Shown here: in pieces, positions 34,780 to 42,678 of the stretch
How positions within the stretch are numbered: position 1 is the first letter of the stretch
Layout of the letters: each line of letters opens with the position of its first letter
Assembly (NCBI GenBank): GCA_964617335.1
Contig: CAZTXG010000001.1
Location: 154,705-218,704 of the forward strand
Origin: UBA2658 sp964617335
Lineage (GTDB): Bacteria > Bacillota > Clostridia > Oscillospirales > Oscillospiraceae
DNA: 64,000 nt
Reading direction: 5' to 3'
The notes under the pieces: generated by a model
Database searches by the model: none
Told to the model about the DNA's origin: nothing
What the model saw: the letters and a program-made list of their open reading frames with translations, nothing else
Translations under genes and position numbers: made by a program

Positions 34780-35756
34780 AATACCCTCTCCAAAAAATTA
34801 AACAAATTATTATAAAAAATATCCCGAACCAAATCTTCGTTCCAGTTTTTTTGAAGCATGGCCTCGTATATTATCCCATAGCTTTCTATACCCGTCATTC
34901 CTTTGGGCAAAGTCTCTATGCCGTCTAAGTCACCGCCGAGACAAAGGGCCTTTTCCCCGCCCAAAGCCAAAAAATGTTCACCATGGCGCAAAATATCCTC
35001 TATCCCCGCCTTACCCTTATCACTTAAAAACTCCGGATAAAGGTTAAGCCCTGCTACTCCTTTTTGCCTTACAAGCTCAGAAAACTGGGCATCCGTCAGA
35101 TTTCGCGGATTATCACAGAGTTTTTTCGAGTTTGAGTGTCCGGCAATAAGGGGTCTTTTCGCAATTTCCGCCGTGTCCCAAAAGGTACGCTCTGAGGCAT
35201 GAGACAGGTCAACGGCAATCCCATGCTCCTGCATTTTATGGACATATTCTCTGCCCAACTGTGTAAGTCCTGCACCATCTCGTCCATTTGCCGCACCGCA
35301 AACAGCATTGTCGTAATTCCAGCAAAGGTTTATAAACCTTACACCTTTTTTATAAAAATACTCCAGCCTGTTCGGATTACAGCCTAAAAGCTCGGAGCCT
35401 TCAACAGCAATAAAGGCCGCCGCCTTGCCTTTCAAAGCTGCCTCCTTTGCATCATTAATGTCTCTGCAAAGGATAAGGATGTCTCCATTCTTATTAAATT
35501 CAGATAAAAGCAGCTCTAAAAGTCCTTCCCCCAAACGAACAAGCTCTTCTGCCGGAAGGTCAGTGTCATAGTTTTCTTCCGCCATATCCGTTCCAAAAGG
35601 GCGGGTGAAAACAGCGAAAATTTGTGCGTAGGGTGAAAAGCAAAGGCCCCTTTTAAGATCGGTATGATATGTGTTTTCACGAATTGAGCCGCCTTTGCTT
35701 TGTATAAGGCTTATTGTATCGCAGTGGGCGTCAAACAAGGCAATCCCCATTTTCAT
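34776..35756 (-). CDS. Membrane dipeptidase-like metallohydrolase (peptidase M19)
   Basis: A 326-residue amidohydrolase-fold enzyme. Zinc ligands are visible: His and Asp in FDAHCDTI, the bridging Glu in AVEGSELLG, His in VDLSHASERTFWD and His in IAGHSNSKKLCDNPRNLTD; the Asp in LGGDLDGIE is the usual active-site residue. Renal-dipeptidase family members cleave dipeptides including D-amino-acid-containing ones. No signal peptide, so cytoplasmic. Heads a two-gene unit with the ArsC-like gene. Confidence 0.92.
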   Translation of the reverse strand: MKMGIALFDAHCDTISLIQSKGGSIRENTYHTDLKRGLCFSPYAQIFAVFTRPFGTDMAEENYDTDLPAEELVRLGEGLLELLLSEFNKNGDILILCRDINDAKEAALKGKAAAFIAVEGSELLGCNPNRLEYFYKKGVRFINLCWNYDNAVCGAANGRDGAGLTQLGREYVHKMQEHGIAVDLSHASERTFWDTAEIAKRPLIAGHSNSKKLCDNPRNLTDAQFSELVRQKGVAGLNLYPEFLSDKGKAGIEDILRHGEHFLALGGEKALCLGGDLDGIETLPKGMTGIESYGIIYEAMLQKNWNEDLVRDIFYNNLFNFLERVL

Positions 35757-35821
35757 TAACCTCCCTTTATCTTAAAAACAGTTTATAACATTATGCTCCA
35801 TGAAGCAAGTATCGATAATAA

Positions 35822-35862
35822 AAGTCCCCCTGTGCGGCATATAAAGCCGCACAGGGGGACTT
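35822..35862 (-). terminator. Terminator after hypA
   Basis: AAGTCCCCCTGTGCGGC / GCCGCACAGGGGGACTT, a 17-base perfect stem, followed by TTTT on the minus strand. Confidence 0.92.
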
Positions 35863-35895
35863 AAGCTTTTCATTTGGAATCTAGGATAAGAAGTC

Positions 35896-36240
35896 TTACT
35901 CGACTACTTGTATTTCCTTCAGGAAAAACTCCGTTCCGCTTAAAACATCTTTATCAAAGCTTCCGCATTTAGGGCAATAGCCCTCTCTTTGAACAACGTT
36001 AAATATGGTTTCGCAGTTATTGCATCTGGCATTTCCGGGTATGGTTTCTATTATGAGCTTTGTGTCTTCCATACCGCTTCCGTCAACTGCCGCAGGGTAG
36101 CACTCCTCAACAAATCTGGGAACGACGGGCGAGAGTTCACCTATCTGCAAAACGATGGCGTCAACCTTGTCTATACCCTCGTCCTGGGCAATCTTTTTAA
36201 CCATATTAACTATTTCTATTATAATTCCAAGCTCATGCAT
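35896..36240 (-). CDS. hypA: HypA-family nickel/zinc metallochaperone
   Basis: A 114-residue protein with the HypA hallmarks: the N-terminal Ni-binding Met-His-Glu (MHELG) and a zinc loop with two Cys pairs, CNNC and CPKC (about residues 74-77 and 89-92). HypA normally delivers nickel to [NiFe]-hydrogenase, yet the hydrogenase nearby is [FeFe]. It starts 23 bases after the large flavoprotein gene and shares its transcript. Possible roles: nickel delivery elsewhere, or a repurposed partner of the flavoprotein. Confidence 0.9.
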   Translation of the reverse strand: MHELGIIIEIVNMVKKIAQDEGIDKVDAIVLQIGELSPVVPRFVEECYPAAVDGSGMEDTKLIIETIPGNARCNNCETIFNVVQREGYCPKCGSFDKDVLSGTEFFLKEIQVVE

Positions 36241-36263
36241 AATATTTTCCGCCTGTTTCCGGC

Positions 36264-38963
36264 TTAAGCCTTTTTAGCAAATGCGTCCTTTACCTTCCTG
36301 ACAGCTATCTTGCCCTGACGCTTTATCATAGTTTTAACTACGATGGGCTTCATCTTTTCAAAGACTACGCCTTCGCCGTCATAAACCCTCTCTAAGTGGA
36401 TTGCGTCAAACTTGCACTTGGTTGTACACTGGCCGCAGCCAATACACATATATTCGTCCACTATTGCAGCACCGCAGCCGAGGCAGCGCTCGGTTTCCAT
36501 CTTCATCTGCTCTTCTGTAAAGGTCATGCGGGTGTCCTTAAATGATCTCTCATTTTCGGGGTTGTGGCCCGCTGTCTGACGGGGGGTGTTGTCGAAGCCG
36601 GAAACGATGACGCTGGATTTATCCAGTGAGCAGTACTCACGTCTGTCACGTCCTAAGGTTAGGGTCTGACCGGGCTGGACAAAGCGATGGATGGAAATGG
36701 CACCCTGCTTGCCGGCGGCAATAGCGTCGATGGCAAACTTCGGTCCTGTGAAGGCGTCGCCGCCTACGAAGATGTCTTCCTCGTCAGACTGATAGGTAAA
36801 GTCATCAGCGTTTGCTGTGTTTCCGCGGCCAAGCTGAACCTTGCTGCCTTCAAGCAGATTGCCCCACTGGATGGACTGACCGACAGACAGAAGAACATAG
36901 TCTGCCTCAACGGTTATGGTTTCGTTCTCGTCGTACTTAGGAGCAAACTTACCGTCTTCAAATACGGAAACGCACTTTTTAAATTCAACTCCGGTGACCT
37001 TGCCGTTTTCTGTAATGATGCGCTTGGGGCCCCAGCCGTTGTTGATGGCTATCTGCTCGGCCTTGGCTTCTTCGATTTCCTCGGGCAGGGCAGGCATTTC
37101 TTCTGCCGACTCAAGACAGTACATACCCACATCTTCGCCGCCCTGACGGATTGCCATACGGGCAACGTCTATGGCAACGTTTCCGCCGCCTATTACTACG
37201 ACCTTGCCTTCAACCTTTGTGTCCTTGCCAAGGTTTACGTCACGGAGTAAATCAACGCCGGTCATAACGCCCTGAGCATCTTCTCCCTCAAGGCCAAGCT
37301 TTCTTCCGCCCTGAGCGCCGATGGCCAGATAAAAGGCCTTATAGCCCTGATCACGCAGTTCTTGCAGGCTTACGTCTTTGCCGACTTCAACGCCGGTTTT
37401 AAACTCAACACCCATTTCACGCAGGATGTCGATTTCTGCGTTCACAACGTCTTTTTCAAGGCGGAAGTTGGGGATGCCCAAGGTCAGCATACCGCCCAGC
37501 TTTTCCTCTTTTTCAAAAACAGTTATGCTGTATCCGTCTATGGCCAGATAGTATGCGCAGGAAAGACCCGCAGGGCCGGCGCCGACTATTGCAATCTTCT
37601 TGTCGCTGTAGTCGTGACGCTTTTTGGGGATAAAGCGGGTTTCGGCATGAAGCTCCTTATCGGCTATAAACTTCTTGATTTCGTCAATGGCTATGGGCTG
37701 GTCAATATCGCCTCTTGTGCATTCGCTTTCACAGCCGTGGGGACAGATACGTCCGCAAACCGCCGGCAGGGGGTTTTCCTGCTTTATAAGCTCCAGCGCC
37801 TCAAGATATTTGCCCTGTGCCGCAAGCTTTATGTAGCCTTGAACAGCTATATGGGCGGGACAGGCGGTTTTACAAGGTGAGGTGCCGGAATCCACAACGT
37901 TTTTGCGGTTTATGCGGTAATCCATATCCCACTTGTCTTCTTCCCACTTGTACTCACGGGGGGTTACTGTTGTGGTTATGTTTTCAACAATCTTACTGCT
38001 AGAGCAAAGCTTTTGGCCAAGCTGAATCGCGTTTGTGGGGCAGTTTTCAACGCACTGACCGCAGGCAACGCAGTTTTCCTTATCGACTCTCGCCACATAG
38101 TTTGAGCGGGACATATCGGTGTTTTTAAACATGGTGCTGGTGCGCAGGGCATAGCAGCTGCAGCCGCAGCAGTTACAGATTGCGTGGGTTTTTCCGGAGC
38201 CGTCGGTGTTGGGTATCTGGTGCATAAGACCATTTTCCTCGGCCTTTTTAATTATTTCGTAGGCTTCCTCACGGGTGATTTCACGGCCGCGTCCGGTGCG
38301 GATATAATAGCCGGCGGCATCGTCAAGCTGGATGCACATATCTTCCTTCAGATGTCCGCAGCCCTCGCCCATAATCTCTCTTGATGTGCGGCAAGAGCAG
38401 TTAGATACTGAAAATTTAGTTGCTTTATCGAGATATGTGGATATTTCCTCATAGGAGCAGGCGTGCGAGTTGCCGTCGATAGCGGTTTCGATGGGGATTA
38501 CACGCATAAGACCCACACCTACAGGGAAGGCTCCGGCGGATTTCGGCCCGCGGATGCGCCCATAGGCTTCAAAAGCTTCGGCAATCTGGGGGTACTTATA
38601 TGGTAAAGTGGGGTGGTTTACCATCATTTCCATTATTCCCGGAATCCAGGATTCATACCAGAACCTGTCTACACCGTCTTCTTCCGTTTTTACAAAACAG
38701 ACACCTATATCCGCAAGCTCATACAGGCAGCGCTCGGCTGTTTCCAAATCTGTGCCGGAGTCCTTGGCGATTTCCTCTGCGGATTTGCGTACACGAAACT
38801 CCATGCCGAGGGCAACAGTTCCCATCTCGTCTGTCATGACAGGCTCCAGAATCATGTATTCCGGATCTTCCCAGGTATATGAGGCTGCCATACCTGACTT
38901 TTGCCCGTTCTTTCTGTTGCCGACCTTATTGGCAAATTTAAGGACCATTTCCTTATGTTCCAT
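36264..38963 (-). CDS. Multi-cluster iron-sulfur flavoprotein oxidoreductase
   Basis: An 899-residue soluble redox protein. In order: a winged-helix-like segment at about 55-105; cysteine clusters at 189-191 (CSC) and 263-270 (CNCCGCSC); a ferredoxin motif CVACGQCVENC at 298-308; the GltD/DPYD-type N-terminal cluster domain with C364, C368, C403, C407, C411 and C415; FAD-binding GAGPAGLS from 461; NAD(P)-binding GGGNVAID from 592; and a C-terminal ferredoxin domain with CLGC (827-830) and CIGCGQC (840-846), C850. The central part resembles glutamate synthase small subunit and NfnB. The start is the ATG at 38963, 8 bases after GGAGG. Divergent from the regulator and hydrogenase genes, with a Rex-like site at its promoter, so NAD(P)H-ferredoxin electron exchange linked to hydrogen metabolism is inferred. 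Confidence 0.85.
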   Translation of the reverse strand: MEHKEMVLKFANKVGNRKNGQKSGMAASYTWEDPEYMILEPVMTDEMGTVALGMEFRVRKSAEEIAKDSGTDLETAERCLYELADIGVCFVKTEEDGVDRFWYESWIPGIMEMMVNHPTLPYKYPQIAEAFEAYGRIRGPKSAGAFPVGVGLMRVIPIETAIDGNSHACSYEEISTYLDKATKFSVSNCSCRTSREIMGEGCGHLKEDMCIQLDDAAGYYIRTGRGREITREEAYEIIKKAEENGLMHQIPNTDGSGKTHAICNCCGCSCYALRTSTMFKNTDMSRSNYVARVDKENCVACGQCVENCPTNAIQLGQKLCSSSKIVENITTTVTPREYKWEEDKWDMDYRINRKNVVDSGTSPCKTACPAHIAVQGYIKLAAQGKYLEALELIKQENPLPAVCGRICPHGCESECTRGDIDQPIAIDEIKKFIADKELHAETRFIPKKRHDYSDKKIAIVGAGPAGLSCAYYLAIDGYSITVFEKEEKLGGMLTLGIPNFRLEKDVVNAEIDILREMGVEFKTGVEVGKDVSLQELRDQGYKAFYLAIGAQGGRKLGLEGEDAQGVMTGVDLLRDVNLGKDTKVEGKVVVIGGGNVAIDVARMAIRQGGEDVGMYCLESAEEMPALPEEIEEAKAEQIAINNGWGPKRIITENGKVTGVEFKKCVSVFEDGKFAPKYDENETITVEADYVLLSVGQSIQWGNLLEGSKVQLGRGNTANADDFTYQSDEEDIFVGGDAFTGPKFAIDAIAAGKQGAISIHRFVQPGQTLTLGRDRREYCSLDKSSVIVSGFDNTPRQTAGHNPENERSFKDTRMTFTEEQMKMETERCLGCGAAIVDEYMCIGCGQCTTKCKFDAIHLERVYDGEGVVFEKMKPIVVKTMIKRQGKIAVRKVKDAFAKKA

Positions 38964-39103
38964 TATAACTTCCTCCATTTTACTTCATGAAATAAGGGCG
39001 GAATATAAAAACCATATCCGCCTTTTGCTCCCTTTTTGCGTAACGCCTTCTTAAGTTTATTTTGCAATAAATGAAGGCGGAAAAGATGGTTGTTCCAAAC
39101 TAC

Positions 39104-39119
39104 TGTTATAACGTTAACA
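39104..39119. promoter_or_regulatory. Candidate Rex operator before the flavoprotein gene
   Basis: TGTTATAACGTTAACA matches the clostridial Rex core TGTTAA-N4-TTAACA with one mismatch. It lies at the likely -10 region of the minus-strand promoter, whose -35 could be TTGACA at 39126-39131 or 39134-39139. Confidence 0.5.
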
Positions 39120-39265
39120 CCAGATTGTCAAAGTGTCAACAATCTATGAGCTGAAAACTGTTTTATTGTTGATATATTTGTGTTTTTTTGTTGCATTTTT
39201 GTAGTAATATATGATAGAATGAAGCTGTGGCTTCTGGTCATACCAAAGTCAAGGAGGTTAATAAT

Positions 39266-39970
39266 ATGGAATTTGAAAAGCTGTGCGCGCCCACCCTTAA
39301 AGAGCTTTTTATTGAACAACTTGAAAACATGATACTAAGCGGAAAACTTTCCATAGGCCAGAAGCTGCCTTCGGAAAGAGAGCTTGCATCATCCATGCAT
39401 GTAAGCCGCGGAGTTGTAAACGCAGGTCTCGCGGAAATGGCCGAAAAAGGCTTTCTGGAAACAGTCCCCAGAAGCGGAACCTATGTTGCCGACTATCGCC
39501 GGCGGGGAAGACTTGAGACTCTTGTGTCAATTATGAAGTTTAACGGCGGTTCACTGCCCAATGCTGACATACGCTCTATCCTTGAAATACGATTGGTACT
39601 TTTTAAGCTTGCCTTCGAACTTGCCATACCCAGAATAGAGGACTTTGAGATTGATGAAATGTTTAAATGCTCCGAGGAATTGGATAGGGTAACTGAGCCT
39701 GCAAAGGCGGCGCAGCTGGCTTTTGAATTTGACCATCTGCTGTGCTGTTATTCCGGAAATACACTTCTTCCTTTGATTTTCTATTCCTTCAAATCGCCTA
39801 ATATGACCCTTTTTGAGCGATATTTCCGCTTGCATGGCTATGAAGCAATGCGCCTTAGAACCCGCAGCCTTTGCAAGGCCATGGCTAACCGTGACCTGGA
39901 GGCTGCCATAGCCTGTCTAACCCTTTCTATCGAGGAAACTATAGAGGGAAAAACCACCCTCTACAGCTAA
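39266..39970 (+). CDS. GntR-family transcriptional regulator (FadR/FCD type)
   Basis: A 234-residue repressor or activator. N-terminal winged helix at about 10-75 (SIGQKLPSERELASSMHVSR, GFLETVPRSGTYVAD), then an all-helical FCD ligand-binding domain (SILEIRLVLFKLAFELAIP, FDHLLCCYSGN). FCD proteins usually bind small carboxylates, often with a metal. ATG at 39266 behind AAGGAGG. It sits between the divergent flavoprotein gene and the hydrogenase operon, so local control of the cluster is inferred. Confidence 0.9.
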   Translation: MEFEKLCAPTLKELFIEQLENMILSGKLSIGQKLPSERELASSMHVSRGVVNAGLAEMAEKGFLETVPRSGTYVADYRRRGRLETLVSIMKFNGGSLPNADIRSILEIRLVLFKLAFELAIPRIEDFEIDEMFKCSEELDRVTEPAKAAQLAFEFDHLLCCYSGNTLLPLIFYSFKSPNMTLFERYFRLHGYEAMRLRTRSLCKAMANRDLEAAIACLTLSIEETIEGKTTLYS

Positions 39971-40191
39971 AATTGTCTTATTTTATGCTTTTTACGGGCT
40001 CTTTGAAAAGACAAATATGTCCTTGTAATTTCTACCAGAGAATTACTTGGTTTTATATGACTTACTACTAAAAATTTACCAAAAGTCCTCTACGTTTTCA
40101 ACATATTTTTACACAATTGTCTGTTAATTTTTTGTCAAGTTGCTATAAATATTATTCAGCCCCAAAATTTCTTGCATATTATGCAATAGTG

Positions 40192-40221
40192 TGTTATTTT
40201 GTTAACGTTATTTTGTTAACA
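40192..40221 (+). promoter_or_regulatory. Tandem operator repeats before the hydrogenase operon
   Basis: A perfect 14-base direct repeat, GTTATTTTGTTAAC, at 40193-40206 and 40207-40220. Each copy with its flanks fits the Rex core TGTTAA-N4-TTAACA with two mismatches. The shared 10-mer GTTAACGTTA (40201-40210) is the exact complement of TAACGTTAAC in the site at 39109-39118. A TATAAT at 40229-40234 follows, so the repeats cover the -35 zone. Confidence 0.55.
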
Positions 40222-40255
40222 TTATAAATATAATTTATATTCTGGAGGTCACGCA

Positions 40256-40741
40256 ATGAGTAAATCCACCGTGCCGTTTGTCGGTACACAGGAGCAGAAA
40301 ATCGAGCTTCAAAGCTATATTCAGGAACATGGCTCCGAACCGGGTGCGCTCCTGCCGACGCTTCAAAAGGCCCAGGACATTTATGGCTATCTTCCTATCG
40401 AAGTTCAGGAAATGGTTGCTTTGGGGCTTAATATCCCCCTTTCCGAGGTGTATGGAGTTGCAACTTTCTATGCGCAGTTTTCCTTAAGTGCCAGGGGTAA
40501 ATATAAAATCTCTGTCTGTCTTGGAACAGCCTGCTATGTTAAAGGCGCAGGGGAGATTTTGGAGCGCGTTATGGACGAGCTTGGTATAGGCTACGGCGAA
40601 TGTACGCCTGACGGGAAGTTTTCCATAGAAGAATGCCGCTGTCTTGGCGCCTGCGGGCTTGCGCCTGTTATGACCATCAACAGCGAGGTCTATGGTCGCC
40701 TTACGCCGGACATGATTCCGGATATATTGGCCAAGTATTGA
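40256..40741 (+). CDS. NADH-linked [FeFe]-hydrogenase, NuoE-like [2Fe-2S] subunit
   Basis: Electron-transfer subunit of a trimeric NAD-dependent hydrogenase (HydC/HndA type), 161 residues. It has a helical N-terminal part and a thioredoxin-like [2Fe-2S] domain with cysteines in CLGTACYVKGA and ECRCLGACGLAPV. First of three consecutive subunit genes; 48 bases to the next. Confidence 0.93.
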   Translation: MSKSTVPFVGTQEQKIELQSYIQEHGSEPGALLPTLQKAQDIYGYLPIEVQEMVALGLNIPLSEVYGVATFYAQFSLSARGKYKISVCLGTACYVKGAGEILERVMDELGIGYGECTPDGKFSIEECRCLGACGLAPVMTINSEVYGRLTPDMIPDILAKY

Positions 40742-40789
40742 CCCTTAGGGAAAAGCATGGCAAACGTTAATTGAAAGGGATTATAGACT

Positions 40790-42661
40790 ATGAAAACCGT
40801 GCAAGAATTAAATGAAATCAGGGAGCGTATGCAAGACATCGTTGCCCTGCGGGACAGTCATAAAAGCTCTAAAAAATATAAATACAGCGTCATGGTCTGC
40901 GGCGGTACCGGCTGCAACTCCTCGGGCAGCAACGGCATCTACGAAAGACTTCTCTCTGAGGTTGAGGAGGCCGGCATAGCCGACAGCGTTCAGCTTATCC
41001 TAACCGGCTGCTTTGGTCTTTGCGCTTTAGGCCCCATTGTAATCGTATATCCCGAAGGCAGCTTTTACTGTCTTGTAGAGCCGGACGGAGCCGAGCGCAT
41101 CGTCAAAGAGCATCTTGTGGGCGGAACCCCTGTGAAAGACCTTCTTTACCACGAAACTGTCAACGATGACGGCTACCAAAGCCTTGACGAAACTCCTTTT
41201 TACAAAAAACAAAAGCGTACAGCCCTTAGAAACTGCGGACGTATCTGTCCTGAAAATATAGACGAATACATTGCCTTTGACGGCTATCTTGCCCTTGAAA
41301 AAGTCCTTTGCGAAATGAAGCCGGAGGACGTTACAAAAGTCATCACCGACAGCGGCCTTCGCGGCCGCGGCGGCGGCGGCTTCCCCACAGGTATCAAGTG
41401 GAAATTTGCCGCTCAAAACGAGGCCGACCAAAAATATGTCTGCTGCAACGCCGACGAAGGCGACCCGGGGGCATTTATGGACCGCTCCATACTTGAAGGC
41501 GACCCCCACGTTATCATAGAGGCCATGGCTATAACAGGCTATGCCATAGGCGCTACGGAAGGCTATGTCTATGTTCGTGCCGAATACCCCATTGCGGTAA
41601 GGCGCTTTGAAATCGCCATTAAGCAGGCAAGGGCTTACGGACTCCTTGGAAAAAATATTTTCGGTTCGGGTTTTGATTTTGACCTTCATATAAAGCTTGG
41701 CGCCGGTGCCTTTGTTTGCGGCGAGGAAACCGCTCTTATAACCTCCATTGAGGGCAACCGAGGCGAACCAAGACCCAGACCCCCCTTCCCTGCTGTTAAG
41801 GGCCTTTGGGGTAAGCCCACAGTTTTAAACAACGTTGAAACCTATGCCAATATCCCCCAGATTATCCTTCACGGGGCAGACTGGTTTAACAGCATGGGTA
41901 CGGAAAAGTCCAAGGGCACCAAGGTATTTGCTCTTGGCGGTAAAATTCACAACGTGGGTCTTGTGGAAGTCGAAATGGGAACCACCCTGCGGGAGATTGT
42001 CGAAGACATCGGCGGCGGCGTTCCCGACGGAAAAAAGTTTAAGGCTGCACAAACCGGCGGACCTTCCGGCGGCTGTATCCCTGCCGAAAAGCTTGATGTG
42101 CCCATAGACTATGACAACCTTACAGCTATAGGCTCCATGATGGGCTCCGGCGGACTTATTGTCATGGACGAAGATAACTGCATGGTGGATATAGCAAAGT
42201 TTTTCCTTGCTTTCACCGTTGACGAATCCTGCGGAAAATGCACCCCCTGCCGCATCGGAACAAAAAAGCTTCTTGATATGTTAAACGACATAACAGACGG
42301 CCGCGGCAAGCCCGGCGACATAGAAAAGATGATAGAGCTTTCCGAATATATCAAGGCAAATTCCCTTTGCGCTTTGGGTCAGACCGCCCCGAACCCTGTT
42401 CTTTCAACAATACACTACTTCCGTGAAGAGTATGAAGCCCATATAAACGAGAAGAGATGTCCCTCGGGAGTTTGCAAAAACCTTACCCGTTACGTTATCC
42501 TTGCCGACAAGTGCAAGGGCTGCACTCTCTGCGCCCGTAAATGCCCCAACGAGGCTATTGAAGGCCAGGTCAAAACACCCCATGTTATTGACCAGGATAA
42601 GTGCATAAAATGCGGTGTCTGCATGAGTGCTTGCAAGTTCGGCGCGGTAATCAAGGCTTGA
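40790..42661 (+). CDS. NADH-linked [FeFe]-hydrogenase, NuoF-like flavoprotein subunit
   Basis: Flavin and NADH-binding subunit (HydB/HndC type), 623 residues. An N-terminal thioredoxin-like [2Fe-2S] domain (VCGGTGCNSSGS, GCFGLCALGP) precedes the NuoF core: glycine-rich NADH site GLRGRGGGGFPTGIKW, FMN segment CNADEGDPGAFMDR, cluster motif SCGKCTPCRIG. The C-terminus is a two-[4Fe-4S] ferredoxin domain (CKGCTLCARKCPNEAI, CIKCGVCMSACKFGAV). This layout is that of the electron-bifurcating HydB, which couples NADH and ferredoxin to hydrogen. Bifurcation here is inference. Confidence 0.94.
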   Translation: MKTVQELNEIRERMQDIVALRDSHKSSKKYKYSVMVCGGTGCNSSGSNGIYERLLSEVEEAGIADSVQLILTGCFGLCALGPIVIVYPEGSFYCLVEPDGAERIVKEHLVGGTPVKDLLYHETVNDDGYQSLDETPFYKKQKRTALRNCGRICPENIDEYIAFDGYLALEKVLCEMKPEDVTKVITDSGLRGRGGGGFPTGIKWKFAAQNEADQKYVCCNADEGDPGAFMDRSILEGDPHVIIEAMAITGYAIGATEGYVYVRAEYPIAVRRFEIAIKQARAYGLLGKNIFGSGFDFDLHIKLGAGAFVCGEETALITSIEGNRGEPRPRPPFPAVKGLWGKPTVLNNVETYANIPQIILHGADWFNSMGTEKSKGTKVFALGGKIHNVGLVEVEMGTTLREIVEDIGGGVPDGKKFKAAQTGGPSGGCIPAEKLDVPIDYDNLTAIGSMMGSGGLIVMDEDNCMVDIAKFFLAFTVDESCGKCTPCRIGTKKLLDMLNDITDGRGKPGDIEKMIELSEYIKANSLCALGQTAPNPVLSTIHYFREEYEAHINEKRCPSGVCKNLTRYVILADKCKGCTLCARKCPNEAIEGQVKTPHVIDQDKCIKCGVCMSACKFGAVIKA

Positions 42662-42678
42662 GAAAGGACTATTTGAAA

